The notes beneath the pieces were generated by a model. That model saw only the letters and a program-made list of their open reading frames with translations. It did not search any database and had not been told where the DNA came from. Below are positions 33,833 to 43,313 of a stretch of 51,130 nucleotides of DNA, piece by piece. The DNA is from SKVR01 sp964491395 (lineage in GTDB: Bacteria > Bacteroidota > Bacteroidia > Bacteroidales > UBA7960): positions 1 through 51,130 of the forward strand of contig CAZBGI010000021.1 of NCBI GenBank assembly GCA_964491395.1, given 5' to 3'. Position numbers and translations under genes: made by a program. Position 1 is the stretch's first letter; every line of letters starts with the position of its first letter.

Positions 33833-34879
33833 CTAAACTTTGGCACGTAGATACTGAAGTATTCTTTTGTTCAGCCTTTTTACCATGGCAGGTCCTTCAT
33901 AAATAAATCCGGTATATATCTGAACAAGACTTGCTCCGGCTTCAAGTTTTTCGATGGCATCCTCAGCGGTCATAATACCCCCAACTCCGATAACCGGGAT
34001 ACTTCCTTCTGATTTATCCACGATGTATTGGATGGTTCGGGTAGATTTTTCCTTCAATGGCTGGCCGCTCAGGCCTCCTTTGCCGATAGTTTCAATTGTT
34101 CCGGATGGTGTAGCTAAGTTATCACGGGTAGTGGTGGTGTTGGTAGCAATGATCCCATCAATGCCGGTTGTTTTTACCACGTGAATTACATCGTCCAGCT
34201 GTCCTGGAGGCAAATCAGGGGCAATTTTCAGCAAAACCGGTTTCCGTTGGTTTTTTTGCTCATTGGCCTGCTGTACAGCCGAGATGATTCTTATCAATTC
34301 CTCTTTGTCCTGCAATTTGCCAAGCCCTTCAATATTGGGGCAGCTAACATTGATAACAAAATAATCCACCCAATCGAATAGCCTGTTGAAACACAACAGG
34401 TAATCGTTAATGGCTTTTTCGTTAGGGGTCAGGGTATTTTTGCCAATATTGCCGCCAATTATCACTTTAGGCTGGTGCTTCTTCAGATTCCTGACAAACA
34501 CATCGACTCCGGGATTGTTGAATCCCATCCTGTTGATGAGTGCTTTATCTTTTTGTAGTCTGAAAAGCCTGGGTTGGGGATTGCCGGGTTGGGGGAGGGG
34601 GTTCACGGTTCCAATTTCGATATGCCCAAACCCAAAGGATTCCAGTTGATTGTAAAGGTTTGCCTGTTTGTCAAAGCCCGCTGCAAGGCCTACCCTGTTG
34701 GGAAAACGAATCCCGAAAAGTTCGGTTTCCATCAAAGGATCCTCAACTTTACAACTTCTTTTTACCAGGGTTTGTACTCCGGGAATTCCAAACCCGACAT
34801 GCAGCATTTTCACCACCATATGATGGACTGTCTCGGGAGAGAAGAGAAACAGGATAGGACGAAGCAGTGCTTTATACAT
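33833..34879 (-). CDS. pyrD: Dihydroorotate dehydrogenase, class 2 (quinone)
   Basis: Oxidises dihydroorotate to orotate with a membrane quinone in pyrimidine synthesis (EC 1.3.5.2). At 348 aa, the N-terminal helical extension (MYKALLRPILFLFSPETVHH) and the motifs GLAAGFDKQ, GFGHIEIGTV, INRMGFNN, IATNTT and GVGGI mark class 2. The active-site loop reads N177-V-S-C180-PN: Cys180 stands where E. coli class 2 has the catalytic base Ser175 and class 1 enzymes have Cys. It is last in a minus-strand run purB, ABC exporter, DUF5606, pyrD; the DUF5606 gene ends 22 nt upstream. Confidence 0.95.
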   Translation of the reverse strand: MYKALLRPILFLFSPETVHHMVVKMLHVGFGIPGVQTLVKRSCKVEDPLMETELFGIRFPNRVGLAAGFDKQANLYNQLESFGFGHIEIGTVNPLPQPGNPQPRLFRLQKDKALINRMGFNNPGVDVFVRNLKKHQPKVIIGGNIGKNTLTPNEKAINDYLLCFNRLFDWVDYFVINVSCPNIEGLGKLQDKEELIRIISAVQQANEQKNQRKPVLLKIAPDLPPGQLDDVIHVVKTTGIDGIIATNTTTTRDNLATPSGTIETIGKGGLSGQPLKEKSTRTIQYIVDKSEGSIPVIGVGGIMTAEDAIEKLEAGASLVQIYTGFIYEGPAMVKRLNKRILQYLRAKV

Positions 34880-34900
34880 GAAGTCGAACAGGCTAAATTA

Positions 34901-35440
34901 TTATGAATTGGGTTTGTCTCCCTTTTGGGTTTTTTTTGCAGCTGCTTTTTTAGGGGCTGCTTTCTCAGGAGTTTCAGGGGTTTCTGCCTCGCCGGCTGAT
35001 TGGTCCGGTGCAGACTCATCCTCCGCTGCCTTTTTTTCACTTTCTTCTGATTCAGGCTCGCTGATCATGTCGTGCCCGAGCAACAGGTTGTACCAGGTAA
35101 ATAATTTCCGGATATCACTGGCATACACCCGCTCCTCGTCATAGTCAGGCAGAATGGTTTCGAAGTATTCCTTGAGTTGGTCTGCACTGGCCCTCATGTC
35201 AATTGACAACGATTTTCCGCCTTCCTTCTGGTATATTTTCCATAGAACTTCTTTCAGGGGTACATCATCCGTGTTAGTAAACATGCTGATATCTTCCAGG
35301 ATAGAAGAGCGATGAGTGGCAAAAACAGGCATTTTTTTGCCATCAACCAGGGATTCAACGATGATACTTCCGCGCGATTGGGAAACGATTTTAAACAAAC
35401 CACTTTTCCCGGAAATTGCCATTACTTTACTTAAATCCAT
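34901..35440 (-). CDS. DUF5606 domain protein
   Basis: Protein of 179 aa from ATG 35440 (MDLSKVMAISGKSGLFK); the frame is open to 35494, but the added 18 residues look non-coding. The N-terminal 130 residues match the Bacteroidota DUF5606 pattern, including VSQSRGSIIVESL, MFTNTDDVPL and LLPDYDEERVY-like segments (here ILPDYDEERVYASDI). The last 45 residues are an acidic then Ala/Lys/Pro-rich disordered tail. No signal peptide. Function unknown; conserved position near nucleotide-synthesis and envelope genes suggests a housekeeping role only weakly. Confidence 0.87.
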   Translation of the reverse strand: MDLSKVMAISGKSGLFKIVSQSRGSIIVESLVDGKKMPVFATHRSSILEDISMFTNTDDVPLKEVLWKIYQKEGGKSLSIDMRASADQLKEYFETILPDYDEERVYASDIRKLFTWYNLLLGHDMISEPESEESEKKAAEDESAPDQSAGEAETPETPEKAAPKKAAAKKTQKGDKPNS

Positions 35441-35509
35441 TTTATTATTGTTTGATTGATTTTTGAATGGTTTGATTGATATTGTGTGGAACAAAAATAC
35501 GCAACAATT

Positions 35510-37336
35510 TTATTCGGCAAACATCTGCAAGCTGTGAAGTTTTTTATAATAGCCCTCGAAGGCAAGCAATTGCTCGTGACTTCCTCTTTCAACAATTTCT
35601 CCGTTATGCATCACGCAAATAATATCTGCATTAACCACTGTAGAGAGCCTGTGTGCGATTACAATAGAGGTGCGGTTTTTCATTACATTGCTGAGGGCTT
35701 CCTGCACAAGCTTTTCTGATTCGGTATCCAGAGCTGAGGTGGCTTCATCCAGAATGAGAATGGGTGGATTTTTTAGCACTGCCCGGGCAATACTGAGCCT
35801 TTGGCGCTGTCCTCCAGAAAGTTTATTGCCTCGGTCGCCGATATTGGTGTAATAACCCAGGGGTGTCTTTTCAATAAACTCCCTGGCATTGGCAATTTCA
35901 GCTGCTTTGATTACCTCCTCTTTGGAAATGTTATACTCTCCAAAAGCGATATTGTTAAAGAAAGTGTCGTTAAACAGAATTGCTTCCTGGCTGACATTCC
36001 CCATCAATGCCCGTAGGTCTTTTACTTTCAGGTTTTTGATGTTGACGCCATCCATCAATATTTCGCCTTCGGTAACATCATAAAAACGGGGGATGAGATC
36101 AACAAGCGTCGATTTTCCGGCCCCCGATTGTCCTACAAGGGCAATGGTTTTGCCTTTGGGTATTTCCAGGTTTACTCCCTTGAGAACGGGTTCACTGGCA
36201 TACCGGAAATGAACATTTTTAAATTCGATGGAGTGTTGAAAGGATTGGATTTCGATGGCATTTTTCCTGTCCTTAATACGTACTTCTGCACTCATGATGT
36301 CTTCGACCCGGTCGGCAGAAGCCATTCCTTTTAATACGTTGTAATAGGCGGTGGAGAAGGATTTAGCGGGGTTGATAATCTGGGCAAAAAGAATCAGGTA
36401 TGCAATAAAACTTTGTGGAGTAAGACTGCTTTCTTCGCTCAACACCAATGAACCTCCGTACCATACAATAACTACTACCACCGCTGTTCCTAAAAATTCG
36501 CTGATGGGAGAAGCAAGATATTGCTTGCGATACATTTTGGTCATGATCAGCGTGTAAAAACTATTGAGACTGAGAAAGCGGTTTTGCATTTTCTTTTCAG
36601 CATTAAAAGCTTTGATAACCCTTATGCCTGTTAGGGTTTCTTCCAAAACTGATAAAATGAGGCCCAGCTTGTTTTGTCCTTTCAGAGCGGTAGCCCTGAG
36701 CGTTTTTCCAATACGGCCGATAATAAAACCACTGGCAGGTAACAGGATGAAAACTACAAGGGTTAGGGAAGGACTGAGCAAGAGCAGGGTTGCCAGTAAA
36801 ACCAAAATGGTAATGGGTTCACGGAAAATCATTTCCAATGAGCTGATAACGCTGTGTTCAATTTGTTGCACATCGCTGGTCATCCTGCTGATAAGGTCTC
36901 CTTTCTTTTCGCTGGAGTGGTAAGACAAGGGTAAATCGAGCGATTTTTTATAAAGATCGTTGCGGATATCTTTTACTACTGTGTTTCGCAACCATGCCAG
37001 ATGATACATGGCCAGGTACTTGAACGTATTTTTAAAAAAACTCATCACAAGTGCAAATAACCCCACCATGATCAGGGCATAGGAACTGCCCAGGCGTATC
37101 ATCAACTGACTAATGTAATAATAAAAGTTGTTTTTTATAGCATCTGTGGTAAGGGCAAAAGGTTCACTTTCGGTTACAATCGGTTGGGTTTCAAATAAAA
37201 TACCCAGTACCGGAATGATCATGGTAACAGAAAAAACGTTGAATATAACTGATAAAAAGTTGAAAAAAACGTTTAATGATACCTTGCCCCCGTAGGGTTT
37301 AATATATCCCAGTATTCTCTTGTATTTTTCCATCAT
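35510..37336 (-). CDS. ABC exporter, MsbA-like (fused membrane and ATPase domains)
   Basis: Half-transporter of 608 aa from ATG 37336 (MMEKYKRILGYIK); the frame extends to 37396 without plausible coding. Six membrane helices occupy about residues 20-310, including segments near SVIFNVFSVTMIIPVLGIL and ILVLLATLLLL. The ATPase domain has Walker A GQSGAGKST, signature LSGGQRQRLSIARA, Walker B PILILDEATSALD and switch His in VIAHRLST. The closest kind is the MsbA/ABCB lipid or drug exporter group. Export of lipid A precursors is plausible but not proven by sequence. It follows purB by 74 nt and precedes DUF5606 by 69 nt on the same strand. Confidence 0.93.
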   Translation of the reverse strand: MMEKYKRILGYIKPYGGKVSLNVFFNFLSVIFNVFSVTMIIPVLGILFETQPIVTESEPFALTTDAIKNNFYYYISQLMIRLGSSYALIMVGLFALVMSFFKNTFKYLAMYHLAWLRNTVVKDIRNDLYKKSLDLPLSYHSSEKKGDLISRMTSDVQQIEHSVISSLEMIFREPITILVLLATLLLLSPSLTLVVFILLPASGFIIGRIGKTLRATALKGQNKLGLILSVLEETLTGIRVIKAFNAEKKMQNRFLSLNSFYTLIMTKMYRKQYLASPISEFLGTAVVVVIVWYGGSLVLSEESSLTPQSFIAYLILFAQIINPAKSFSTAYYNVLKGMASADRVEDIMSAEVRIKDRKNAIEIQSFQHSIEFKNVHFRYASEPVLKGVNLEIPKGKTIALVGQSGAGKSTLVDLIPRFYDVTEGEILMDGVNIKNLKVKDLRALMGNVSQEAILFNDTFFNNIAFGEYNISKEEVIKAAEIANAREFIEKTPLGYYTNIGDRGNKLSGGQRQRLSIARAVLKNPPILILDEATSALDTESEKLVQEALSNVMKNRTSIVIAHRLSTVVNADIICVMHNGEIVERGSHEQLLAFEGYYKKLHSLQMFAE

Positions 37337-37410
37337 GGCTGTTTTGAATGAATATCCCCGGATGCAGTTCCTAAACACAACGTGGTTTCGTTGCAAAGAT
37401 TTTACATCGT

Positions 37411-38769
37411 TTAATCAATTTTGGGCAGAATGCCTGTATAATTGTAGGGCGTAATATCCATAAGGGTTTTCTTAACCTCGTCTGCTATTTCCAGTGATTG
37501 AATAAAAGCGTGGATGGTATCTCTGTTGATGGATTGATTGGTTCGTGTGAGTTCTTTGAGTTTCTCATAGGGTTGAGGGTAATTGACTTTACGCAATACC
37601 GTTTGTATAGCCTCAGCTACTACCATCCAGTTATCTTCCAGGTCCTGATTGATTTTTTCTGTGTTGATAATCAGTTTGCTGAGTCCTTTTTGGGTAGCTT
37701 TGATGGCAATAAGCATGTGAGCAATGGGAACACCAATATTTCGAAGTACCGTAGAGTCGGTGAGGTCTCTCTGCAATCTTGAAATGGGCAGTTTTGCTGA
37801 AAGATGCTCAAAAACAGCGATGGCGATACCTGCATTTCCCTCAGAGTTTTCAAAATCAATAGGGTTTACCTTATGGGGCATGGCCGACGAACCCACTTCT
37901 CCTTCTTTAATTTTCTGCTTGAAATAGTTCATGGAGATGTATGCCCAGGCATCACGGTTCAAGTCGATGATAATGGTACAAATTCTTTTCAGGCTGTCAA
38001 AGATGGACGCCAGGGAATCGTAGTGTTCTATTTGCGTGGTTACTTCCGAACGCCTAAGCCTTAGGGTATTATTTACGAACCTATCGGCAAAATCATTCCA
38101 GTTTATATCGGGAAAGGCCACCCGGTGAGCATTGAAATTGCCCGTGGCCCCTCCGAATTTAGCCGGGTAAGGCAAGGCCAGCAACTGGTTGATTTGTCTT
38201 TCAATCCGATAATAAAAAACAAAAATTTCTTTTCCAACCGTAGTGGGAGAGGCCGGCTGGCCGTGAGTATGAGCAAGCATAGGTACTTCGAGCCATTCTT
38301 TGGCCATGGTTTTTAAGGTATGCATCAACTGGTCCAGCTGGGGAACCATCACTTCAACAATACTTTCTTTGAGAGAAAGAGGTACTGCCGTGTTGTTGAT
38401 GTCCTGGGATGTGAGGCCAAAATGAATAAACTCTCTGTAGGCCGAAAGGCCAATGCTGTCAAATTTTTCCTTTACATAATACTCAACCGCTTTGATGTCG
38501 TGGTTGGTCACAACTTCAATCTCTTTGATACGCAAAGCATCCGTACCTGCAAAATCATGATAAATGTTTCGGATGGCTTCAATTTTTTCTTCGTTGATTT
38601 CTGAAAGCTCCGGTAATCCTTCTTTACATAAAGCAATAAAGTATTCCAGTTCAATAAAAATCCTGTATTGTATAAGGGCGTACTCGCTGAAATACTTTTG
38701 AAGCTCTAAGGTTTTGGATTGATATCTTCCATCTACGGGGGATATGCTGTAAAGTGCCGTGCTGTCCAT
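37411..38769 (-). CDS. purB: Adenylosuccinate lyase
   Basis: Cleaves SAICAR and adenylosuccinate with release of fumarate, in purine synthesis (EC 4.3.2.2). It has 452 aa and matches the longer PurB form (start LYSISPVDGRY). Conserved regions: TSQDINNTA (120-128), THGQPASPT (168-176, general acid His169) and the flexible signature loop GSSAMPHKVNP (293-303) bearing the catalytic serine. It appears to be the first gene of purB, ABC exporter, DUF5606, pyrD. Confidence 0.97.
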   Translation of the reverse strand: MDSTALYSISPVDGRYQSKTLELQKYFSEYALIQYRIFIELEYFIALCKEGLPELSEINEEKIEAIRNIYHDFAGTDALRIKEIEVVTNHDIKAVEYYVKEKFDSIGLSAYREFIHFGLTSQDINNTAVPLSLKESIVEVMVPQLDQLMHTLKTMAKEWLEVPMLAHTHGQPASPTTVGKEIFVFYYRIERQINQLLALPYPAKFGGATGNFNAHRVAFPDINWNDFADRFVNNTLRLRRSEVTTQIEHYDSLASIFDSLKRICTIIIDLNRDAWAYISMNYFKQKIKEGEVGSSAMPHKVNPIDFENSEGNAGIAIAVFEHLSAKLPISRLQRDLTDSTVLRNIGVPIAHMLIAIKATQKGLSKLIINTEKINQDLEDNWMVVAEAIQTVLRKVNYPQPYEKLKELTRTNQSINRDTIHAFIQSLEIADEVKKTLMDITPYNYTGILPKID

Positions 38770-38843
38770 TGAAAAACTGATATGCTAAAGATTAAAACTG
38801 TTTTTTTGATTATTCTTGTTGAGTAACCTGCTGAATACAGAAA

Positions 38844-38872
38844 TCTGCCCCGGTGATTTAAGCCGGGGCAGA
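38844..38872 (-). terminator. GC-rich hairpin after yidC
   Basis: TCTGCCCCGG (38844-38853) pairs perfectly with CCGGGGCAGA (38863-38872) around 9 nt, just below the yidC stop. The T run on the minus strand is short, so termination may be partial. Confidence 0.7.
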
Positions 38873-38886
38873 GGAGTAATGCGATC

Positions 38887-40821
38887 TTATTTGCGTTTAT
38901 TCTTTTGCTGTTGTTGTTGCTTGGCCATTTCTTCCAGCCTTTTTTGCCAATTGGATTTTTTTACCGGTTTTTTCTTGTTTTCTTCAATTTTGGCCCTGAT
39001 TTTATCTTCATCAATCATAAAACGGAAGGCATACATTTGTGCAAAAGTGATAACATTGGCCAGGAAATAATAGTAGCTGAGACCCGAAGCAAAACCATTG
39101 AAGATAAACAGAAGCATTACCGGCATGAAATACATCATGGTTTTCATCCCTGGCATTTGTGTGCCGGTATTCATCATCTGGCTGTTCATATGGGTATAAA
39201 TCACGGTAGAAATAGCCATCAGCAAGGTGAATAAACTCACATGATCGCCATACCATGGAATCGTAAAAGGCAGGTCCATAATTGAGTCGAATGAGGAGAG
39301 ATCATCTGCCCACAAAAAAGACTCCTGGCGCAATTCAAAAGAGGCAGGGAAGAAACGGAACATTGCAATCAGGAAAGGAAACTGTAAAAGCATGGGAACA
39401 CACCCTGCCATGGGGTTTACACCAGCTTTCTTGTATAATGCCATCTGTGCCTGTTGCTTTTTCATGGCATCTTCCTTCTTGGGAAACTTTTTGTTGAGTT
39501 CCTCTATATCGGGTTTCAACACCCTCATACGTGCTGAAGAAAGATAGGTTTTGTAAGCAATGGGAAACAGGATAAGCTTCAATAAAACAGTTAAGATAAG
39601 TATAATAATACCATAGTTGAGATCGATGCTGTCCAGATAATTAAAGACAGGGATAACAAAATACCGGTTGATCAGTCTGAAGAGCACCCAACCCAGTGGA
39701 ATTTGCTCTTCCAGCTGCAAATTGTAGGAGTTCAGCGTATTAAAGTGATTAGGCCCAAAATAGAAGTGCATGGGTATGGCATTATCTTCTCTGCTGCTAT
39801 ATGGGATGTCGATATTGGCACTCATTCTTTTAAGCAGCTGATCCTGTTCCTCTTCGTAGGAGCTGGTACTTACAACCGCACTGCTGAAATTGTTTCCTGC
39901 AATCAATACAGAGGAGAAAAACTGTTGCTTGAAAGAAATCCATTTTACACTGGTTCGGAGGTTTTCTGTTCCGTCTTTTGTCTCTCTTATGTTGTCGACT
40001 TCATCGTTGAAATATTTGTAGTAAATGGTAGTGACGTTTATTTCATTTTTACGACTTTTCTCCAGCCTTTCCAGATCGGCTTGCCAGTCCAGGTTAAGCA
40101 TGGTGCTGTTGGAGGCAATTACCTCCTGCATGCCCACTGTATTGATGTTGAAGTCCATCATGTAATCATTGCCATGAAGGGTATATTCAAACTCAATATA
40201 CCTTGGGGTTTCCGGCGAATGATTGTCAGGATACAGGCGCATAGCCACTACCAGTGAATCGTTGCCGGAAACTTTGAGAAGATCGTTTGTTTCAGTGTGA
40301 TGGGTTTTTATGTGGGATTCAAAAAACAAATCGCTGGTAGAAATAAGCCGGTTGGCGGAATAGAACTGAATGTTGAACACGTTATCTTCACCGGAAAAAA
40401 GATAAACGGGTTCATCCTGCCAGGTTTGAAATTCTTTGAGCTCAACAGACTGAATATGCCCCCCTTTTTTTGCGATTTTGATTCTCATGATTTCACTTTC
40501 CACGGTGATGAGTTCTTCGTCGCCTATTGCTGCTCCGGCAAAAAAGCCCATTCTGTCGCGAATAGCGTCCATATTGATGGAGTCTTGTTCGCCATTCTCT
40601 GTGTTTACTTCTGTTGCCAGATCAGTCTCAGCTTCAGGAACGCTATCTGTGGCACGTTGGGATTGGCGTATTCTTTCCTGTTCAGCCTGGCTGGCAGCTG
40701 CAATGCTGTCCTGCCTTCGTTGCATTTCTTGCCGCTCCTCTTCAGAGGGAGTGTTTAGAATTCCAAAACCAATAAGGATTGCGAAAATGAGAATCAGACC
40801 AATAATGTTATTTCTGTTCAT
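38887..40821 (-). CDS. yidC: Membrane protein insertase YidC
   Basis: Inserts and folds inner-membrane proteins, alone or with Sec. It has 644 aa in Gram-negative layout: N-terminal membrane anchor (about 5-23), acidic/glutamine-rich linker, large periplasmic beta domain (about 85-360) and the conserved five-helix core (from INRYFVIPVFNYLD to FRFMIDEDK). The core includes the cytoplasmic loop with KPDIEELNKKFPKKEDAM and the hydrophilic-groove segment MAGCVPMLLQFPFLIAMF. A basic, glutamine-rich tail (QQQQQKNKRK) may contact ribosomes. It follows pyrG by 90 nt, a typical Bacteroidota pyrG-yidC pair. Confidence 0.97.
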   Translation of the reverse strand: MNRNNIIGLILIFAILIGFGILNTPSEEERQEMQRRQDSIAAASQAEQERIRQSQRATDSVPEAETDLATEVNTENGEQDSINMDAIRDRMGFFAGAAIGDEELITVESEIMRIKIAKKGGHIQSVELKEFQTWQDEPVYLFSGEDNVFNIQFYSANRLISTSDLFFESHIKTHHTETNDLLKVSGNDSLVVAMRLYPDNHSPETPRYIEFEYTLHGNDYMMDFNINTVGMQEVIASNSTMLNLDWQADLERLEKSRKNEINVTTIYYKYFNDEVDNIRETKDGTENLRTSVKWISFKQQFFSSVLIAGNNFSSAVVSTSSYEEEQDQLLKRMSANIDIPYSSREDNAIPMHFYFGPNHFNTLNSYNLQLEEQIPLGWVLFRLINRYFVIPVFNYLDSIDLNYGIIILILTVLLKLILFPIAYKTYLSSARMRVLKPDIEELNKKFPKKEDAMKKQQAQMALYKKAGVNPMAGCVPMLLQFPFLIAMFRFFPASFELRQESFLWADDLSSFDSIMDLPFTIPWYGDHVSLFTLLMAISTVIYTHMNSQMMNTGTQMPGMKTMMYFMPVMLLFIFNGFASGLSYYYFLANVITFAQMYAFRFMIDEDKIRAKIEENKKKPVKKSNWQKRLEEMAKQQQQQKNKRK

Positions 40822-40911
40822 TCTGTATGGTGATTATGATTGATGTTAATGAAGAAAATATTCTTTAATGCTTTTGCAGGCAAAACAATCCTGCAAAAGT
40901 ACAAAATGTTC

Positions 40912-42546
40912 TTATAATCCTTCTTTGAGATTGTCAAAATCCATCACAGCCTTTACGAAACTAACGAAAAGCGGGTGAGGACTGGCTACAGTACTTTTGT
41001 ATTCAGGATGAAACTGAACGCCCACAAACCAGGGATGCCCGGTCAATTCCATTATTTCTACCAGATTGGATCCAGGGTTGGCGCCTGAGGCAATCATCCC
41101 TTTGTTTTCAAACAGTTCCAGGTATTTGTTGTTAAATTCAAAACGATGTCGGTGCCTTTCCGAAATGTATTGTTTGGTATAAATGGTGTGGGCTTTGGTT
41201 TTCTCTTTCAGTTTGCATTCATAAGCTCCCAGTCTCATCGTTCCTCCTTTGAGATTTACTTTTTTCTGTTCTTCCATGATGTCAATAATGGGGTGGGGAG
41301 TAGAAGGAACCATTTCTGTAGAGTGTGCATCTTTCATGCCCAATACATTGCGGGCAAATTCAATGGTAGCACATTGCATTCCCAGGCAAATTCCCAGGAA
41401 TGGTATGTTTTGGGTACGTGCGTAATGAATGGCAGAAATTTTTCCTTCAAACCCTCTTTCTCCAAAACCCGGGGCAACCAGGATTCCTGAAACATTACCC
41501 AGGATTTTTGCCACATTTGCCTCGGTAATGTGTTCTGAGTGAATCATTTTCAGGTCTACCTTGCATTCGTTGGAGGTACCGGCATGAATCAGGGATTCAA
41601 TAATGGACTTGTAAGCGTCCATTAGTTCAACATATTTGCCCACCAGGGCAATTTTAACGCTACTCAGCGGGTTTTGCAGGCGATCGATGAAGAGCTCCCA
41701 GGCATGAAGCTCAGGCATACAGTTGGCCGACATGCGTGTTTTTTTTAATACCTGCAAATCCAGTTTCTCTTCCCGCATCAGCAGGGGGACTTTATATATG
41801 CTGTCTGTATCAATAGATTCGATGACCGCAGCGGGACTGACGTTACAAAACTGAGCAATCTTATTTCTTATGCTGTCTGATAGGGGCCTTTCGGTTCTGC
41901 ATACCAGGATGTCGGGTTGCACACCATACTCCTGCATGGTTTTTACCGAGTGCTGAGTGGGTTTTGTTTTGAGTTCCTTGGCTGCTGCCAGGTACGGAAC
42001 CAGTGTTAAATGAATGACGACACAGCGGTTGCCAAGTTCCCAGCGCAACTGACGAATGGCTTCCACATAAGGCAGGGATTCAATGTCCCCTACAGTGCCA
42101 CCTATCTCGGTAATAACAAAATCATACTTGTTGTCTTCACCCAGTAATCTGATAGAATGTTTTATTTCATCGGTAATGTGCGGGATTACCTGAACTGTTT
42201 CTCCCAGGTAATCTCCCCGGCGTTCTTTTTCAATAACCGACTGGTAAATGCGACCGGTCGTGACATTGTTGGCCTGTGAGGTGGTTACATTCAGGAAGCG
42301 TTCATAATGTCCCAGGTCGAGGTCTGTTTCGGCTCCGTCTTCTGTAACGTAGCACTCCCCATGTTCATAAGGGTTTAACGTGCCCGGATCAATGTTGATA
42401 TAGGGGTCAAGCTTTTGAATGGTGGCTGTGTATCCTCTTGCCTGCAATAGTTTGGCCAGAGATGCTGAAATAATACCTTTTCCCAAAGATGATGTCACAC
42501 CTCCTGTAACGAAGATGTATTTGGTAGTTGATTCAACCGCGGTCAT
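40912..42546 (-). CDS. pyrG: CTP synthase
   Basis: Aminates UTP to CTP with ATP and glutamine (EC 6.3.4.2). The start is set at ATG 42546 (MTAVESTTKYIFVTGGV), giving 544 aa, the usual length; the frame is open to 42603. The synthetase domain has FVTGGVTSSLGKG, KLDPYINIDPGT and EIGGTVGDIES; the glutaminase domain has nucleophile Cys387 (GICLGMQ) and His513/Glu515 (FHPE). Upstream is a candidate attenuator hairpin with T run (42673-42743), which could couple expression to pyrimidine supply (inference). yidC follows. Confidence 0.97.
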   Translation of the reverse strand: MTAVESTTKYIFVTGGVTSSLGKGIISASLAKLLQARGYTATIQKLDPYINIDPGTLNPYEHGECYVTEDGAETDLDLGHYERFLNVTTSQANNVTTGRIYQSVIEKERRGDYLGETVQVIPHITDEIKHSIRLLGEDNKYDFVITEIGGTVGDIESLPYVEAIRQLRWELGNRCVVIHLTLVPYLAAAKELKTKPTQHSVKTMQEYGVQPDILVCRTERPLSDSIRNKIAQFCNVSPAAVIESIDTDSIYKVPLLMREEKLDLQVLKKTRMSANCMPELHAWELFIDRLQNPLSSVKIALVGKYVELMDAYKSIIESLIHAGTSNECKVDLKMIHSEHITEANVAKILGNVSGILVAPGFGERGFEGKISAIHYARTQNIPFLGICLGMQCATIEFARNVLGMKDAHSTEMVPSTPHPIIDIMEEQKKVNLKGGTMRLGAYECKLKEKTKAHTIYTKQYISERHRHRFEFNNKYLELFENKGMIASGANPGSNLVEIMELTGHPWFVGVQFHPEYKSTVASPHPLFVSFVKAVMDFDNLKEGL

Positions 42547-42662
42547 AATTGAATTATGTTTTAAGAGGAAACCTGCCATATACCGGTTGTTTATTTCAGC
42601 CAAAGAGGTATACGATAGATTTCGAAAATTACCTTACGTGTAAATTTTAGGTTCACTGATAT

Positions 42663-42743
42663 TAAAAAAATGAACAGCCCCATAACTACCAAAGGCTGTG
42701 TGCCAGATAATCAACCTGCAGCACAGTTGTAACGGGGCTTGTT
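42663..42743 (-). promoter_or_regulatory. Candidate transcription attenuator in the pyrG leader
   Basis: On the minus strand AACAAGCCCC (42743-42734) can pair with GGGGCTGTT (42681-42673) with one bulge, enclosing about 50 nt, followed by CATTTTTTT. This is an intrinsic-terminator shape 120 nt before the pyrG ATG with no other minus-strand gene ending there. TACTTTCG (42761-42754) is one mismatch from a -7 box, so transcription could start just before the hairpin. It could also read as a plus-strand terminator. Confidence 0.5.
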
Positions 42744-42892
42744 TTTTCGATTGCGAAAGTAAGAAAAGATTGTCAAAAAGGGGAGAAAAAACAGCTTAAT
42801 TATTGACCGGAAAACTGTGATTTATAGATAATAACCCAGTCAGTATTAGTTGAATGATTGTAAATTGTAGTTGTATTGGTGCTTTTATTTGT

Positions 42893-43090
42893 TTAATGCT
42901 TATTTTTTGTTTTGGTTTCCTTTACCCGTTCAAACTGTTCCGCCCCTACTTGTGTCCTGTAATCTCGTTGCAAAGTGGATATCACCAATAGCAGGGCCAT
43001 TAACCTGTCGAGGGTTGTTTCTGTATTTTTCAACAACTTATAAGACGGTTTTAAGTCCTTCTGTGCCTTTGGTCTGCTCCATTGGACCAT
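42893..43090 (-). CDS. Uncertain small ORF next to the scaffold gap
   Basis: Open frame of 65 codons with a basic start (RPKAQKDLKPSYKLLKN), a hydrophobic patch (LDRLMALLLVISTL) and a basic tail ending TKNKH. The overlapping plus-strand frame at 42871-43143 looks less protein-like. I recognise no family. Closeness to an assembly gap suggests the edge of a repeat such as a mobile element, but no terminal repeat or transposase motif is visible. Confidence 0.25.
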   Translation of the reverse strand: MVQWSRPKAQKDLKPSYKLLKNTETTLDRLMALLLVISTLQRDYRTQVGAEQFERVKETKTKNKH

Positions 43091-43167
43091 TGCCGGCTGT
43101 TTTGATGTTCGAACGCTTTATGAATGAGTCGTATTTATTTTAATAACTTGTTATTCTAGCCATAAAG

Positions 43168-43267
43168 NNNNNNNNNNNNNNNNNNNNNNNNNNNNNNNNN
43201 NNNNNNNNNNNNNNNNNNNNNNNNNNNNNNNNNNNNNNNNNNNNNNNNNNNNNNNNNNNNNNNNNNN
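43168..43267. other. Assembly gap (100 N)
   Basis: Exactly 100 undetermined bases, the conventional placeholder for a scaffold join of unknown length. Sequence and adjacency across it are not established. Confidence 0.99.
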
Positions 43268-43313
43268 CCTGTTGACCCGGCATCTGATCAGATTGTCTTG
43301 CTGGCAGATAAGA

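Noticed and set aside
42871..43143. 90-codon plus-strand ORF next to the gap
   Set aside because: Opposes an equally weak minus-strand frame; Cys/Phe/Pro-rich sequence without protein-like pattern.
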